Source: Thiofilum sp039797965 (GTDB lineage: Bacteria; Pseudomonadota; Gammaproteobacteria; Thiotrichales; Thiotrichaceae). Taken from it: a DNA stretch of 64,000 nt. Both the position numbers and the translations under genes were made by a program. Below are positions 26,797-36,850 of this stretch, piece after piece; positions within the stretch are counted from its first letter, which is position 1, and each line of letters opens with the position of its first letter. The stretch is from the NCBI GenBank assembly GCA_039797965.1, contig JBDKGX010000002.1:47326-111325 (forward strand), in the 5' to 3' direction. The notes under the pieces were generated by a model. That model made no database searches. It had not been told where the DNA came from and was given only the letters and a program-made list of their open reading frames with translations.

Positions 26797-27414
26797 ATGA
26801 AGCTAGCCATTATTAGTGGGAGTCACCGTCCTCAATCCCAAAGTCAAAAAGTGGCTAATTATGCTAAGCAGCTAGCTTTAAGTTTAGATCTAGCCAGCGA
26901 GGCTGAAGTCATTAGCTTAGGGGGTAATCCTCTACCATTATGGGATGAGGGAGTATGGTCAGGTGAGGCTCAATGGCAAGCCGTACTAGAACCTATTCAG
27001 ACTACATTGCGCAATAGTGATGCACTCATCGTAGTGACGCCTGAATGGCACGGGCAAGTACCAGCAGGTTTGAAAAATCTTATGTTATTGCTAAGTACAG
27101 CAGAGGTGGGGCATAAGCCAGCATTAATCGTGAGTGTGTCAGCATCTGAGGTGGGAGGGGCTTATCCCGTATCCGAGTTACGCATGAGCAGTTATAAAAA
27201 TAATCGTATTTGTTACTTACCAGAGCACTTAATCATACGTAATGTAAATAGCGTATTTAACGCTAATCCTACCGATAATAATGTCACTAACCATGAGTAC
27301 TTACATAAGCGTTTAGCGTGGAATCTATCTTTACTACAGGCTTATGCCAAAGCTTTGACTACAGTACGCAACTCAGTGGAGATGACTCCTAGTGATTTTC
27401 CGTATGGCATGTAA
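26797..27414 (+). CDS. NADPH-dependent FMN reductase family protein
   Basis: A 205-residue flavodoxin-fold oxidoreductase. ISGSHRPQSQSQKVANYA at the N-terminus is the FMN phosphate loop, and VVTPEWHGQVPAGLKNLM near residue 83 is the second family signature. It reduces FMN or quinone-like acceptors with NAD(P)H, but the physiological acceptor is unknown. An AGTACT lies between the Shine-Dalgarno AGGAG and the ATG. It precedes a phosphoesterase gene by 21 bp, so the two may be co-transcribed. Confidence 0.82.
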   Translation: MKLAIISGSHRPQSQSQKVANYAKQLALSLDLASEAEVISLGGNPLPLWDEGVWSGEAQWQAVLEPIQTTLRNSDALIVVTPEWHGQVPAGLKNLMLLLSTAEVGHKPALIVSVSASEVGGAYPVSELRMSSYKNNRICYLPEHLIIRNVNSVFNANPTDNNVTNHEYLHKRLAWNLSLLQAYAKALTTVRNSVEMTPSDFPYGM

Positions 27415-27435
27415 CGACAAGAAAGGATTGAATAC

Positions 27436-28275
27436 GTGAAAACACCACAACGCCTACTGAATCGTCTAGGCTCATTACGTTATTTTCATGACGATCTGCA
27501 CTCAGACCGACGTAATGAGATTCGTTGGCTAGTTGAAGAGTTTACGGAGATTCCTATTCCTCATCTGCCTAATGTGTTTGATGGGTTCACCATTGTGCAA
27601 CTAACGGATATGCATTTACGCCCTTTTACGCAGTTAGAACACATCCAACGTGCTGTAGAGCGGACTAATGCTTTAAAGCCTGATTTAGTGGTATTGACGG
27701 GGGACTATGTTTGGCACGATGAAAATGACATTTTAGATTTAGTACCCGCTTTATCTAAACTCAACGCTCGGCATGGCGTTTTCGCGGTACTGGGTAATCA
27801 TGACATTAAAACAGATGCTAAACTTATCGTTGAAACCTTCGAGCGTCATGGTATTCCAGTATTGCGTAATAAAGGTTTAGATATTGATCGTGGGGGCGAT
27901 ATTTTACATTTAGCGGGGATTGATGACGGTTGGTTGGGACAGCCTGATATTAGTGTGACACTCAGTGGAGTAAAACGAGCAAGTACTCCCGTTATCTTAT
28001 TAGCGCATGAACCGGACATGATGGATTGGTATGCGCACGATACTCGCATTTCATTACAATTATCTGGTCATACTCACGGTGGGCAAATACAAGTCACACC
28101 GGGGACACCTATTATTACACCCTATCTAGGTCGCAAATATGTCCAAGGGCTCTATCGTGTAAACCAATCGTGGGTTTATACCAGCCGAGGAATAGGGTCA
28201 ACGGGCATTCCACTGCGACGTAATTGCTCACCTGAAATTACACATTTAACTTTGGTAAAGGAACAAGCCAAGTGA
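27436..28275 (+). CDS. calcineurin-like metallophosphoesterase, YkuE-like
   Basis: A 279-residue phosphoesterase with all metal-binding blocks: QLTDMHLRPF near residue 55, LTGDYVW near 82, LGNHD near 117, LLAHEPD near 191 and SGHTHGGQ near 209. No signal peptide or anchor is apparent, although relatives of this group are often membrane-linked. The start is GTG with AGGA nine bases upstream. The substrate is unknown. Confidence 0.82.
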   Translation: MKTPQRLLNRLGSLRYFHDDLHSDRRNEIRWLVEEFTEIPIPHLPNVFDGFTIVQLTDMHLRPFTQLEHIQRAVERTNALKPDLVVLTGDYVWHDENDILDLVPALSKLNARHGVFAVLGNHDIKTDAKLIVETFERHGIPVLRNKGLDIDRGGDILHLAGIDDGWLGQPDISVTLSGVKRASTPVILLAHEPDMMDWYAHDTRISLQLSGHTHGGQIQVTPGTPIITPYLGRKYVQGLYRVNQSWVYTSRGIGSTGIPLRRNCSPEITHLTLVKEQAK

Positions 28276-28520
28276 ACGATAACTTCGTAAATAAGAGTAC
28301 TGTTAGCCTAGGTTAAGTGTATAAGTTATAAGCTATAGCGAAGTAGAGTCCAGTTGGTCAGATGATTTTCCTTTAACGGCATAAAACCAGTACACTAAAG
28401 GTATAAAATAATTAACTAGTTATGCGTAAGTCTTAATCAACAACTAACTAATAAGTATTGTCACTCATTTGGCACAGGTCAAAAACCTGATATTAATCAC
28501 AACAACAAAGAGCTGTAAGT

Positions 28521-28982
28521 GTGAGTAACGCAAATACCAATATAAAAATCGACACTGACGCGCTTGCCGGTCTTAAAGTACTGGTTGTCGATGACAGTAA
28601 AACTATCCTTCGTACTGCCGAGGCCTTGCTATCTGAATACGATTGTTGGGTAGCGACAGCTCCCGACGGTTTTGAGGCTCTACCTAAGATTACCGCGTTT
28701 AAACCCGATGTGATTTTCGTAGATATTATGATGCCGCGTTTAGATGGCTATCAAACCTGTGCATTGATTAAGGCTAATCGGGCTTATAAGCATATCCCAG
28801 TGATCATGCTGTCTAGTAAAGACAGTATTTTTGATTTGGCACGAGGGCGTTTAGCAGGGTCTGATAAGTACTTAACTAAGCCTTTTACTCGTCAAGACTT
28901 GTTATCAGCTATTCAAACTTATGTTATTAATGAACGCACCAGACATAATCAAGAGCAAACTCCCGTAGTACAGGAGTCTTAA
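28521..28982 (+). CDS. pilG: twitching-motility response regulator PilG
   Basis: Single-domain CheY-like receiver of the Pil-Chp system, which steers type IV pilus extension. The 153 residues hold the acidic pocket D24-D25, phospho-acceptor D68 (VDIMMPRLDGYQTCALIK), switch T/S in MLSSKD and lysine in LTKPF. The block around D68 is nearly identical to what I recall of P. aeruginosa PilG. The start is GTG. First gene of the operon pilGHIJ-chpA-chpC. Confidence 0.93.
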   Translation: MSNANTNIKIDTDALAGLKVLVVDDSKTILRTAEALLSEYDCWVATAPDGFEALPKITAFKPDVIFVDIMMPRLDGYQTCALIKANRAYKHIPVIMLSSKDSIFDLARGRLAGSDKYLTKPFTRQDLLSAIQTYVINERTRHNQEQTPVVQES

Positions 28983-28986
28983 GATT

Positions 28987-29358
28987 ATGGCGCATATACT
29001 CATAATTGATGATTCGCAGGTCGAAGCACGTATGTTGAGGAGTATGCTGGAAGGTGTAGGTCATACTGTTAGTCATGCCACTAATGGCTATGAAGGTATT
29101 GAAATAGCTAAAGCAGAAACTCCGGATCTGATCCTGATGGATGTGGTGATGCCTTTAATTAATGGTTTTCAGGCGACTCGTGAGTTAACGCGCATTCCAG
29201 AAACTCAACATATACCCATCGTAGTGTGCAGTTCTAAAGACTCGGATACTGATTTTTTATGGGCTAAACGTCAGGGGGCTAAAGGCTATTTAATTAAGCC
29301 TATTCGTGCGCCTGAATTGATTGCCTTGGTAAAACGTTTTATTGCGGAGCAGGGCTAA
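28987..29358 (+). CDS. pilH: twitching-motility response regulator PilH
   Basis: Second CheY-like receiver, which in P. aeruginosa counteracts or drains phosphoryl flow to PilG and acts on retraction. The 123 residues show D8-D9, phospho-acceptor D52 in LMDVVMPLINGFQATREL, and LIKPI. The phrase WAKRQGAKGYLIKP fits PilH. Four bases after pilG. Confidence 0.92.
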   Translation: MAHILIIDDSQVEARMLRSMLEGVGHTVSHATNGYEGIEIAKAETPDLILMDVVMPLINGFQATRELTRIPETQHIPIVVCSSKDSDTDFLWAKRQGAKGYLIKPIRAPELIALVKRFIAEQG

Positions 29359-29360
29359 TC

Positions 29361-29918
29361 ATGGCGGCCTCACCCTATGAATTGCTTGTTGGTTTAGCCT
29401 TACTGCGTGAGCGCAAACGCCAATTGGATCAAGCAGAAAATACGACTTTAGAAGCTTGGTCAGCCCTAACGGTGCGGATTGGTTCGGTGATTTGTTTAAT
29501 TCATCGTAATAGTGTTGACGAAATAATTTCATTAGAAAGTAGTACTCCAGTTCGTGGGGTAGCACCTTGGGTAGCGGGGTTGGGGTACTTCCGTGGGCAG
29601 CTCTTAAATTTAATTGATTTAAAAGTTTTTTTTTCATTAGGCGATGCGGGTTACTCACCTAGTTCACGGATTTTAGTAGTACGCGGTACTACTGAATGGT
29701 TGGGGCTTAGAGTAGATGAGTTAATTGGTATTCGTCATGTTTGGCCTGATACTGTGCGCCTTGAGAGTCGCTCAGTCGCTAAAGCGGCATTAGGTATTTA
29801 TGAAGAGCAATGTTTGCTCATTGATAATGAACCTATGATGGTATTGGATATTAAATTGCTGGCTAATCATTTGAATGATGGTGGTTCAGAGATTAATACT
29901 CATTGGCAAACCAAATAA
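29361..29918 (+). CDS. pilI: CheW-like adaptor PilI
   Basis: Couples the PilJ receptor to the ChpA kinase. The 185 residues form one CheW domain, with WVAGLGYFRGQLLNLIDLKVF near residue 70 and an LGLRVDELIGIRHV strand near 117. It starts two bases after pilH, so translation is coupled. Confidence 0.9.
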   Translation: MAASPYELLVGLALLRERKRQLDQAENTTLEAWSALTVRIGSVICLIHRNSVDEIISLESSTPVRGVAPWVAGLGYFRGQLLNLIDLKVFFSLGDAGYSPSSRILVVRGTTEWLGLRVDELIGIRHVWPDTVRLESRSVAKAALGIYEEQCLLIDNEPMMVLDIKLLANHLNDGGSEINTHWQTK

Positions 29919-29939
29919 ATAATAAGAAGAATCAGTATT

Positions 29940-31232
29940 ATGTCATCGTCATCCGTTCACAAACAGCTTCTTAAGCCCATTCATAGTGGAACGGTTTGGG
30001 TTCCTTTAACGTTTTTAGTCATTTGTTTTATTGGGCTAATGGTCTTATTGCTCATGGACAAAAGCCAAATAGATGAGGCCAACGTAGAAGCACTGACTTG
30101 GGTTTTGGGGTTGTGCTCTATGGGGCTAATCGCATGGCTCAGTTTTTTATTTTATCGCTTTTCTTTCCAACGCAATCAACAAATTCGTAGTGAAACCGAG
30201 CAACAAAAAGCGATTTTACATCTATTGGATGAGATGAGTACTTTAGCGGAAGGGGATTTAACCATCCGTGCTACGGTTACCGAAAATATGACGGGTGCCA
30301 TCGCGGACTCCGTGAATTTTGCAGTCGATGCGTTACGGGCTTTAGTCATTAAAATTGATGATACGTCTAATCGCCTCACTAATTTTACTCAAGAGACGGA
30401 TAACCGTGTGTCACAGCTCTCCAAAGCTAGTTCCAGACAAGCTAAAGAAATTGGAGTAGCTACCGCCGCCATTGCCACTATGGCGCAAGCGATTCAGAAG
30501 GTGTCACGTAATGCCGCTGCCTCAACTAAAGTTGCAGGTAAGTCGCTGGAAATATCCCAAGCAGGTGCTCATACCGTACGTAATACGATTCAAGATATGG
30601 TTACTGTTCGTGAGCAAATTCAAGCAACTTCTAAGCGCATCAAGCGTTTAGGTGAAAGTTCGCAAGAAGTTGGCGATATTGTGCGAGTTATGAATGATAT
30701 TGCTGAACAAACTAATATTTTGGCATTGAATGCCTCGATTCAAACCTTCGGAACTCAAAATGCAGGCAAAGGCTTTGAACGCGTCGCCGATGATGTACAA
30801 CAATTAGCACAACGAGCAGCAGAAGCCACTCGAAAAATTGATGTGTTGGTGCGGGCTATTCAAGCAGATACGCAAGAAGTTATTTCTTCAATGGAGCAAA
30901 CTACTGCTAAAGTGGTGGCCAGTTCGCGCAATGCTGAATCAGCAGGTGCAGCATTGGATGAGGTAGAACAGGTTTCGATTAGTTTGGCTCGTTTGATTGC
31001 TAATATTTCAGAGGCGTCACATAAGCAAGCTGATATGTCGGTTAAAGTAGCGGATACGATGGCAGCCATTCAGGAAGTGACCCGTCAAACGACCCAATTT
31101 AGCCAAGAAACCAACAAATTAGTTTCAAGTTTAAATGATACCGCTGCGGAAATGCGGCGCTCGATTGCCGACTTTAAGCTGTCGGATGATGATATACCCA
31201 AAAAGAAAATTAATGGATATCGCTCAATTTAA
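29940..31232 (+). CDS. pilJ: methyl-accepting receptor PilJ, shortened, no periplasmic sensor
   Basis: Receptor of the Pil-Chp array. The 430 residues have two membrane helices (about 19-39 and 52-73) joined by only 12 residues, so the large periplasmic domain of usual PilJ (about 680 residues in all) is missing. Then come LLDEMSTLAEGDLTIRATV, the HAMP-like region, and the cytoplasmic signalling domain with NDIAEQTNILALNASIQ near 265. The tip that usually reads AGE.GRGFAVVADEV here reads QNAGKGFERVADDV. The C-terminal tail RSIADFKLS resembles PilJ. Not a fragment: start, stop and operon position are intact. Confidence 0.87.
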   Translation: MSSSSVHKQLLKPIHSGTVWVPLTFLVICFIGLMVLLLMDKSQIDEANVEALTWVLGLCSMGLIAWLSFLFYRFSFQRNQQIRSETEQQKAILHLLDEMSTLAEGDLTIRATVTENMTGAIADSVNFAVDALRALVIKIDDTSNRLTNFTQETDNRVSQLSKASSRQAKEIGVATAAIATMAQAIQKVSRNAAASTKVAGKSLEISQAGAHTVRNTIQDMVTVREQIQATSKRIKRLGESSQEVGDIVRVMNDIAEQTNILALNASIQTFGTQNAGKGFERVADDVQQLAQRAAEATRKIDVLVRAIQADTQEVISSMEQTTAKVVASSRNAESAGAALDEVEQVSISLARLIANISEASHKQADMSVKVADTMAAIQEVTRQTTQFSQETNKLVSSLNDTAAEMRRSIADFKLSDDDIPKKKINGYRSI

Positions 31233-31271
31233 AAATAATAATAATGAGTGGCAACAGCGAGAATAATAAAT

Positions 31272-33098
31272 ATGATTTCTAATAAGTCGGGTCTAGCCAG
31301 TCGCTTAAGTTGGATTATGGAAGAACTAGAGACGAAGGTGAATAAAAGCCAAGTCGACTTTAGTCAATTTACCAAAGAAAACGATGAAGCAGCATTAGAA
31401 CAGGCCGTTCAAAGTTGGGAGGAGATTTTAGGAGTACTAGATGTATTAGGCGCAGAAGGCGCTTTTATGTTAGCTCGTGAAATCACTTTATTACTCTCTG
31501 CCTTGCATCAAAAGAAAATCGCTCGAAAGCCAGAGACTTATCAAGTCGCAGCTGAGGGCATGGTTCAGCTCATGGAGTACTTGCATCACTTGCAAGAGGG
31601 TTATGCTGACTTACCCGTTATTATTTTACCCTCACTGAATAACTTGCGGGCAGCGCGCGAAGTCGATTTATTGTCAGAGCATTTAGTCTTTTTGCCGGAA
31701 GAGGGCACGATTACTAATGAACAAATTGGTACTAGTGAATACACTGAACTTACTGGTGAGCGTTTAACCGAGGCTTGTAAACGGTTGCGGGCTTATATGC
31801 AAAAAGCGCTACTGCATTGGTTTAGAGGGCAGGAGGTGACCGATAGTCTCGCCACTATTCGTAAAGTATCTAATAAAATGATTACCTTAAGTAAAGCTAA
31901 TCGTTTGCGAGCATTATGGTGGGTGACATCCGGTTTAACTCAGGCATTAGAAAGTAACAAACTAGAGCACAATAGTGCGGTTAAAATGTTACTAGGGCGT
32001 ATGGAACGCGAAGTACGCCGCTTTGGAGAATCGGGCGAAGACTTATATGGTCAAACGGTACCGGATGAGTTACTAAAAAACCTGTTGTATTACGTCGGTT
32101 TGGCAGAGTCAGGAGCCTCTATTCTAGATCGTGTTAAAGATACTTATCAGTTAGATATGTACTTACCACGCGGGGAAAGTTTAGAGCAATTGCGTCAGTA
32201 CTATACCATGCCAGGGCGTGATTTATGGCGCGCAGTAGCAGGCTCGATGAATGAGGAAATTAAGCAATCTGTTGCTTTAATTGAAAGTCTTGAGAAAGAA
32301 GAAACCGAACAAACTCCAGTAGTATTGAAGTTAATTAGTCGCAGTACAAGTTTAGCACAAGCCTTTAGTATGCTAGGGCTAGGTCGTGCAGCGGAATTAA
32401 CAGAGTTATTTGCTAAGTCACTGTCCAATAAGGTTAAAAATAAAGTAGTACTGAAACGTGACTCGTTAATGCAAATGAGCGCTTTTTATTTACGTTTAGA
32501 ACGTATTCTCAAAGAATATGCGGAGACAGGGTTCGATATCACCGAGCAAGTATTTGCTCAGGATGCCACCTATGATCCTGCTACTAATCGTGAAGTACTG
32601 CGTGCAGCATTAACAGAGTTAAGCCGAGCTAATACGGAATTAGTAGCCTTTAGTAAAGAGGATGGCGCTTTCTTCCGACTTCACGATGTGATTAAAAACC
32701 TGCGTGATATTTCGGGTACTCTGACCATGATGGATGCGCAAGAGGTTTTACCTTTATCCAGCGCAGTGGCTTATTACTTACAAAATGATTTGCGTGATAA
32801 GCGTCGTATGCCTAGTGCAGATGAGTTAGCAACTCTTGCGGATATTCTCACTTTATTGGAGGCGATTTTGTCCGCCTCGGCTCAAAACGAGGATTATTTA
32901 CCACTAGTACCTGTTGGGTATGAGAAGGTTCGACAGTTGGATGACTTTACCGAATTGGATATAGCCGCTCATGCTCACTTAGAAGAAGCCGAAGTCGAAT
33001 GGGGCAATAAAAAAAAAGCGAGACGGTCAATTCCAGCGACTTTATACCAACGGATGCGGACTCCGACCTCGACTTCTTTATCTGGCCTAAGAGCTTAG
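31272..33098 (+). CDS. ChpA N-terminal segment as a separate protein (PilL_N/Hpt-like)
   Basis: A 608-residue helical protein between pilJ and the kinase gene, where P. aeruginosa ChpA would have its N-terminal Hpt modules. Segments such as SWEEILGVLDVLGAEGAFML (about residue 45) and HDVIKNLRDISGTLTMMD (near 485) resemble Hpt helices of ChpA, but the phospho-acceptor motif HTxKG is not present, so these modules are probably not phosphorylated. A GTG at 31248 opens the frame earlier; I prefer the ATG at 31272, which has GAGA upstream. Probably a scaffold or inhibitor of the kinase. Function inferred. Confidence 0.7.
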   Translation: MISNKSGLASRLSWIMEELETKVNKSQVDFSQFTKENDEAALEQAVQSWEEILGVLDVLGAEGAFMLAREITLLLSALHQKKIARKPETYQVAAEGMVQLMEYLHHLQEGYADLPVIILPSLNNLRAAREVDLLSEHLVFLPEEGTITNEQIGTSEYTELTGERLTEACKRLRAYMQKALLHWFRGQEVTDSLATIRKVSNKMITLSKANRLRALWWVTSGLTQALESNKLEHNSAVKMLLGRMEREVRRFGESGEDLYGQTVPDELLKNLLYYVGLAESGASILDRVKDTYQLDMYLPRGESLEQLRQYYTMPGRDLWRAVAGSMNEEIKQSVALIESLEKEETEQTPVVLKLISRSTSLAQAFSMLGLGRAAELTELFAKSLSNKVKNKVVLKRDSLMQMSAFYLRLERILKEYAETGFDITEQVFAQDATYDPATNREVLRAALTELSRANTELVAFSKEDGAFFRLHDVIKNLRDISGTLTMMDAQEVLPLSSAVAYYLQNDLRDKRRMPSADELATLADILTLLEAILSASAQNEDYLPLVPVGYEKVRQLDDFTELDIAAHAHLEEAEVEWGNKKKARRSIPATLYQRMRTPTSTSLSGLRA

Positions 33099-33127
33099 GA
33101 CCTCCAGATACTACACAGGATACTAGT

Positions 33128-36100
33128 ATGGCTGACAGTAAAGTCGTCGAGGTGGTAGGCGCGGAGATTTATGAAATTTTCGTCGAGGAAGTCGGCGAGA
33201 TTATTGAAAATCTCCAAACCTATATGCCTAAATGGCAACAGACTCGACATGATTTTAAATTACTGACCGATATACGCCGCAGCTTTCATACTTTAAAAGG
33301 CAGTGGGCGTATGGTGGGGGCGCTGGGTTTAGGTGATTTTGCTTGGGCATATGAAAATATGCTCAATCAAGTACTATCTGGTGTTGTTAATCCTAGTGAT
33401 GACTTAGTCGCGATACTCACCTATGGTATTGATCAATTAATTAAACGCCAGCATTTTTTCTTAGAGTCTTGTGTAGCGGATGATGAGGTCAGGGCGGATG
33501 TAAAGCGTGTTGAAGGTTTTGTCGCGGGTGAGCCATTTGTGGCGCCTAGTACAGCTCCAGTAGTCACTGCAATAGAACCCGCAGTACTAGTTGCTAGTAC
33601 AGCTCCAGAAGTGAGTACTTTGGTTGATGAACAGTCCACCTCACCTAATCATAATGCCGTCGTACAGCCTAATGAGGCATCTAATCATTCTTTATTAGCA
33701 GAGTTACCGGATCTGATTGTTTTAGATTTTGGTACTCACGAGGAGCAAATTCGCTCGTTAGCTGCTAGTACGGTTAATGCGATTCAGCATGCTGCTCCCA
33801 CCAAACCTGAACCTACTGCAACGGTGTCTATTCATGAGTCTGAATGGATGCAGTTTGAGCATGATGGTTTAATTGATTTCACCTCTGTTTTAGAACAGCC
33901 AACCGCTGCTCCAGAACCTGTAGTCGCTAATCCTGCTCCTGTTGCCACAGTAGAGCCTGTAGCGGATCCAGCTCCCGCTTTTGGTATGACAGATGATGCT
34001 GAGATTATTGACTTTGTAGGCTCTGATTTCTTAGGTGATGATCCTTATGGGGCTGTGCCAACTCCTGCTGCCACTACTGTAAATGCACCTAGTGCCCCAG
34101 TCTCTGCAGTGCCGCAGTCAGTACCTAGTGTTGCTCAAACAACTAATGTAGCAAGTACTCCTGTACGTAAAGCCACATTATCCTTAGCTACGCTGCCACC
34201 TTTGGTAGCGGATAGTGAAAACTTATTGATTCTCAAGCTATTCTGGGAAGAAGTGCCTGATCAGTTGCAGGAGTTAGATAAGTACTTTAATGCTTTACAA
34301 ACTAACTCTAGCAATAAAGATGCGCGGTTAAAGCTAGAACGCATTTTGCACACCATTAAAGGTGGAGCACGCATGGCGCAATTAAGCGCGATGGGTGATG
34401 TTGCACATCAGGCTGAAAGTAATTTAGCAGATATTAGTGGGGCTGTACCTGATCAAGTACTTCAAGAATTACAAACGCAAATTGATCAGATCAACACCCT
34501 AGCGGAGCACTATGAAGCACAAACTATTGCAGTGACGGAGGGTGCAATAGTAGAAGCCAAACCAGTACAAAAATCTGAAAGTACTCGACCTATACCAGCC
34601 CCCGTTCCTGTTCCCGTACCAGAGCCTGTTAAACCTGTACCTAAGGTTCAAGAGGTACAACCTGCACCTGTGTTGGCACCGTCTGCCCCTGTAGTTACAG
34701 CGCCTGTTCCCGTCCTTGAGCCGAACGCTAGTGCAGAGGTTAGACCTGTTGCTCCTAGCGTAGTACCACCTAATCCAATGGTTGAGTTAGCGGCTGTTCC
34801 CCCAGCGCCCTTAACCGTTAGTATTTCGACCTCTAACATTAAGCCTATTGTCTTAGATAAGGCTACACAGGTCGAATACGATAGTTTATTAGAGCGTTTG
34901 CTAGACGAGCAGGCTAGTCAGTTAGTTGATTTGAGTGTCTCACAAGCGCCGTTGCCGCAGCATGACGAGGTAGTCAAACCCTTAGAAGACGATCCCTTAC
35001 AAAGTGCAGCCATTCAAGATCAGGTAAGATTACCTACGGTTTTCTTAGATCGCGTGATCGAGCATTCGAGCACGATGAATGTACAACAAAGTCGTACCCA
35101 TGAGCGTATTCATTCATTAGGCGTCAATGTGGGTGAGTTGGGGCGGACTGTCGCCCGTTTGCGGCATTTATTACGCTCCTTGGAGTTAGAAACTGAAGCA
35201 CGGGTTCATGCTGGTATTGTTCAACAAGCCCAGAAAGCAGGCTTTGATCCGCTAGAAATGGATCAGTACTCCGAGCTGCAACGCTTATCCAGAGCACTTG
35301 CAGAGAGTATGAATGACTTAATTAATATCGAGGGTGATCTTACTGACCAGTTACGTAAATCTGAACAGGGCTTAATGGAAAGTATTCAAGCCGGACGTAA
35401 GATTTATCAAGATTTATTGTCGACGCGGTTAATTGCTTTAAATATTCTGGTTCCTCGCTTAAAACGAGTGGTACGGCAAACCGCACAAGAGCTGGGTAAA
35501 CAAGCTGAACTCGTTATTCATGGGGATGAGTGCGAGCTGGATCGGCACTTATTACAACGTCTAACCGCACCATTAGAGCACTTATTGCGTAATGCATTAG
35601 CGCATGGTATCGAAATGCCGGCTGAGCGTGAGGCTAAGGGCAAAGCTCCTCAAGGGTTGATTACGTTAGAAGTGGTGCAGGCTGATGCTGAGCTAGTGAT
35701 TCGCGTGATTGATGATGGCGCAGGTTTAAATCGGGTGGCATTGCGGCGTCGGGCAGTCGAAAAAGGCTTTATTAAACCCCACGAAGATATTAGTGATGAA
35801 AAACTAGATCGTTTAATTCTCCAACCCGGTTTCACCACCGCTACCACGGTCAGCCAAATTGCAGGTCGTGGGGTAGGTATGGATGTGGTGTTTTCGGAGA
35901 TTAAGTCATTAGGGGGAAGCTTACTGATTGAGTCAGTACAAGGTTTAGGAGCAACTTTCTCTCTACGTGTGCCCTTTACCATGGCTTCTAATCCGGTGTT
36001 ATTCGTTAGCGTTCAAAACCAAACTTATGGTTTGGCGATGGGTAGTATTCAGGGACTGATTCGCTTAAGTGGTGAAGAGGTTAAGAAACAGCTGAATCAA

Positions 36101-36850
36101 GCTAATGAGTACTTAAGCTTTGATGGGGTTAATTACCCGTTACGCTACTTAGGGCAAGCCTTAAAATTACGCGGACTGCGTGATATTCAAGACGACACTA
36201 TGTTGCCGATTTTATTTACGCTATTAAACGGTCAAGCGAAAGCGTGGGTGGTCGATAGTATCGTAGGTCGGCGTGATGTGGTCATGCAGTCATTGGGAGT
36301 ACTTTTCAAAAATTGCTCATTGTATTCGGCTGCTACCATTACACCGGATGGTCAAGTAGTACTGTTACCTGATTTACACGAATTAGTGCGAGCACCCTTA
36401 CCCAATAGCCAGCCGCAACAGCTCAATTCTGGCATTGTAATGAAACGTGCTAATGATCAGTCACGTATTATGGTAGTCGATGACTCGATTACCGTTCGCA
36501 AGGTCACTGAGAAATTCCTAATGGCGGAAAGTTTTGCTGTGGAAACAGCCAAAGATGGTATGGAGGCTTTAGAAAAATTACGTGACTTTAATCCTGATTT
36601 ATTATTGCTAGATATTGAAATGCCACGTATGGATGGTTTTGAGCTGTTACGCCATGTACGACAAACACCAGAATGGAAACATTTGCCAGTGATTATGATC
36701 AGCTCTCGTACCGCCGAAAAACATCGTGAACATGCTACAGCATTAGGCGCTAGTGATTTCCTAGGTAAACCTTATCAAAATCAAGCACTGCTCGATAAGA
36801 TTCGTGAATTATTAGAAGGTGGTGCGCTATTGAAAGGGCTAGCTTCATGA
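33128..36850 (+). CDS. chpA: hybrid chemotaxis kinase ChpA (PilL), C-terminal part
   Basis: Histidine kinase of twitching motility. The 1240 residues run Hpt1 with His54 (FHTLKGSGRM), a proline/alanine/valine-rich linker (about 150-360), Hpt2 with His408 (LHTIKGGARM), a second Pro-Val linker (about 490-580), dimerisation and HATPase region (HLLRNALAHGIE, DDGAGLN, GFTTA, GRGVGMDV), a CheW-like domain, and a receiver with phospho-acceptor about D1162 (LLLDIEMPRMDG). Much shorter than P. aeruginosa ChpA (about 2470 residues); the missing part is partly the separate gene upstream, 29 bp away. Overlaps chpC by four bases. Confidence 0.93.
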   Translation: MADSKVVEVVGAEIYEIFVEEVGEIIENLQTYMPKWQQTRHDFKLLTDIRRSFHTLKGSGRMVGALGLGDFAWAYENMLNQVLSGVVNPSDDLVAILTYGIDQLIKRQHFFLESCVADDEVRADVKRVEGFVAGEPFVAPSTAPVVTAIEPAVLVASTAPEVSTLVDEQSTSPNHNAVVQPNEASNHSLLAELPDLIVLDFGTHEEQIRSLAASTVNAIQHAAPTKPEPTATVSIHESEWMQFEHDGLIDFTSVLEQPTAAPEPVVANPAPVATVEPVADPAPAFGMTDDAEIIDFVGSDFLGDDPYGAVPTPAATTVNAPSAPVSAVPQSVPSVAQTTNVASTPVRKATLSLATLPPLVADSENLLILKLFWEEVPDQLQELDKYFNALQTNSSNKDARLKLERILHTIKGGARMAQLSAMGDVAHQAESNLADISGAVPDQVLQELQTQIDQINTLAEHYEAQTIAVTEGAIVEAKPVQKSESTRPIPAPVPVPVPEPVKPVPKVQEVQPAPVLAPSAPVVTAPVPVLEPNASAEVRPVAPSVVPPNPMVELAAVPPAPLTVSISTSNIKPIVLDKATQVEYDSLLERLLDEQASQLVDLSVSQAPLPQHDEVVKPLEDDPLQSAAIQDQVRLPTVFLDRVIEHSSTMNVQQSRTHERIHSLGVNVGELGRTVARLRHLLRSLELETEARVHAGIVQQAQKAGFDPLEMDQYSELQRLSRALAESMNDLINIEGDLTDQLRKSEQGLMESIQAGRKIYQDLLSTRLIALNILVPRLKRVVRQTAQELGKQAELVIHGDECELDRHLLQRLTAPLEHLLRNALAHGIEMPAEREAKGKAPQGLITLEVVQADAELVIRVIDDGAGLNRVALRRRAVEKGFIKPHEDISDEKLDRLILQPGFTTATTVSQIAGRGVGMDVVFSEIKSLGGSLLIESVQGLGATFSLRVPFTMASNPVLFVSVQNQTYGLAMGSIQGLIRLSGEEVKKQLNQANEYLSFDGVNYPLRYLGQALKLRGLRDIQDDTMLPILFTLLNGQAKAWVVDSIVGRRDVVMQSLGVLFKNCSLYSAATITPDGQVVLLPDLHELVRAPLPNSQPQQLNSGIVMKRANDQSRIMVVDDSITVRKVTEKFLMAESFAVETAKDGMEALEKLRDFNPDLLLLDIEMPRMDGFELLRHVRQTPEWKHLPVIMISSRTAEKHREHATALGASDFLGKPYQNQALLDKIRELLEGGALLKGLAS

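Noticed and set aside
33577..34840. Pro/Ala/Val-rich repeats in chpA as a repetitive element
   Set aside because: They are ordinary low-complexity linkers between Hpt domains, not nucleotide repeats.
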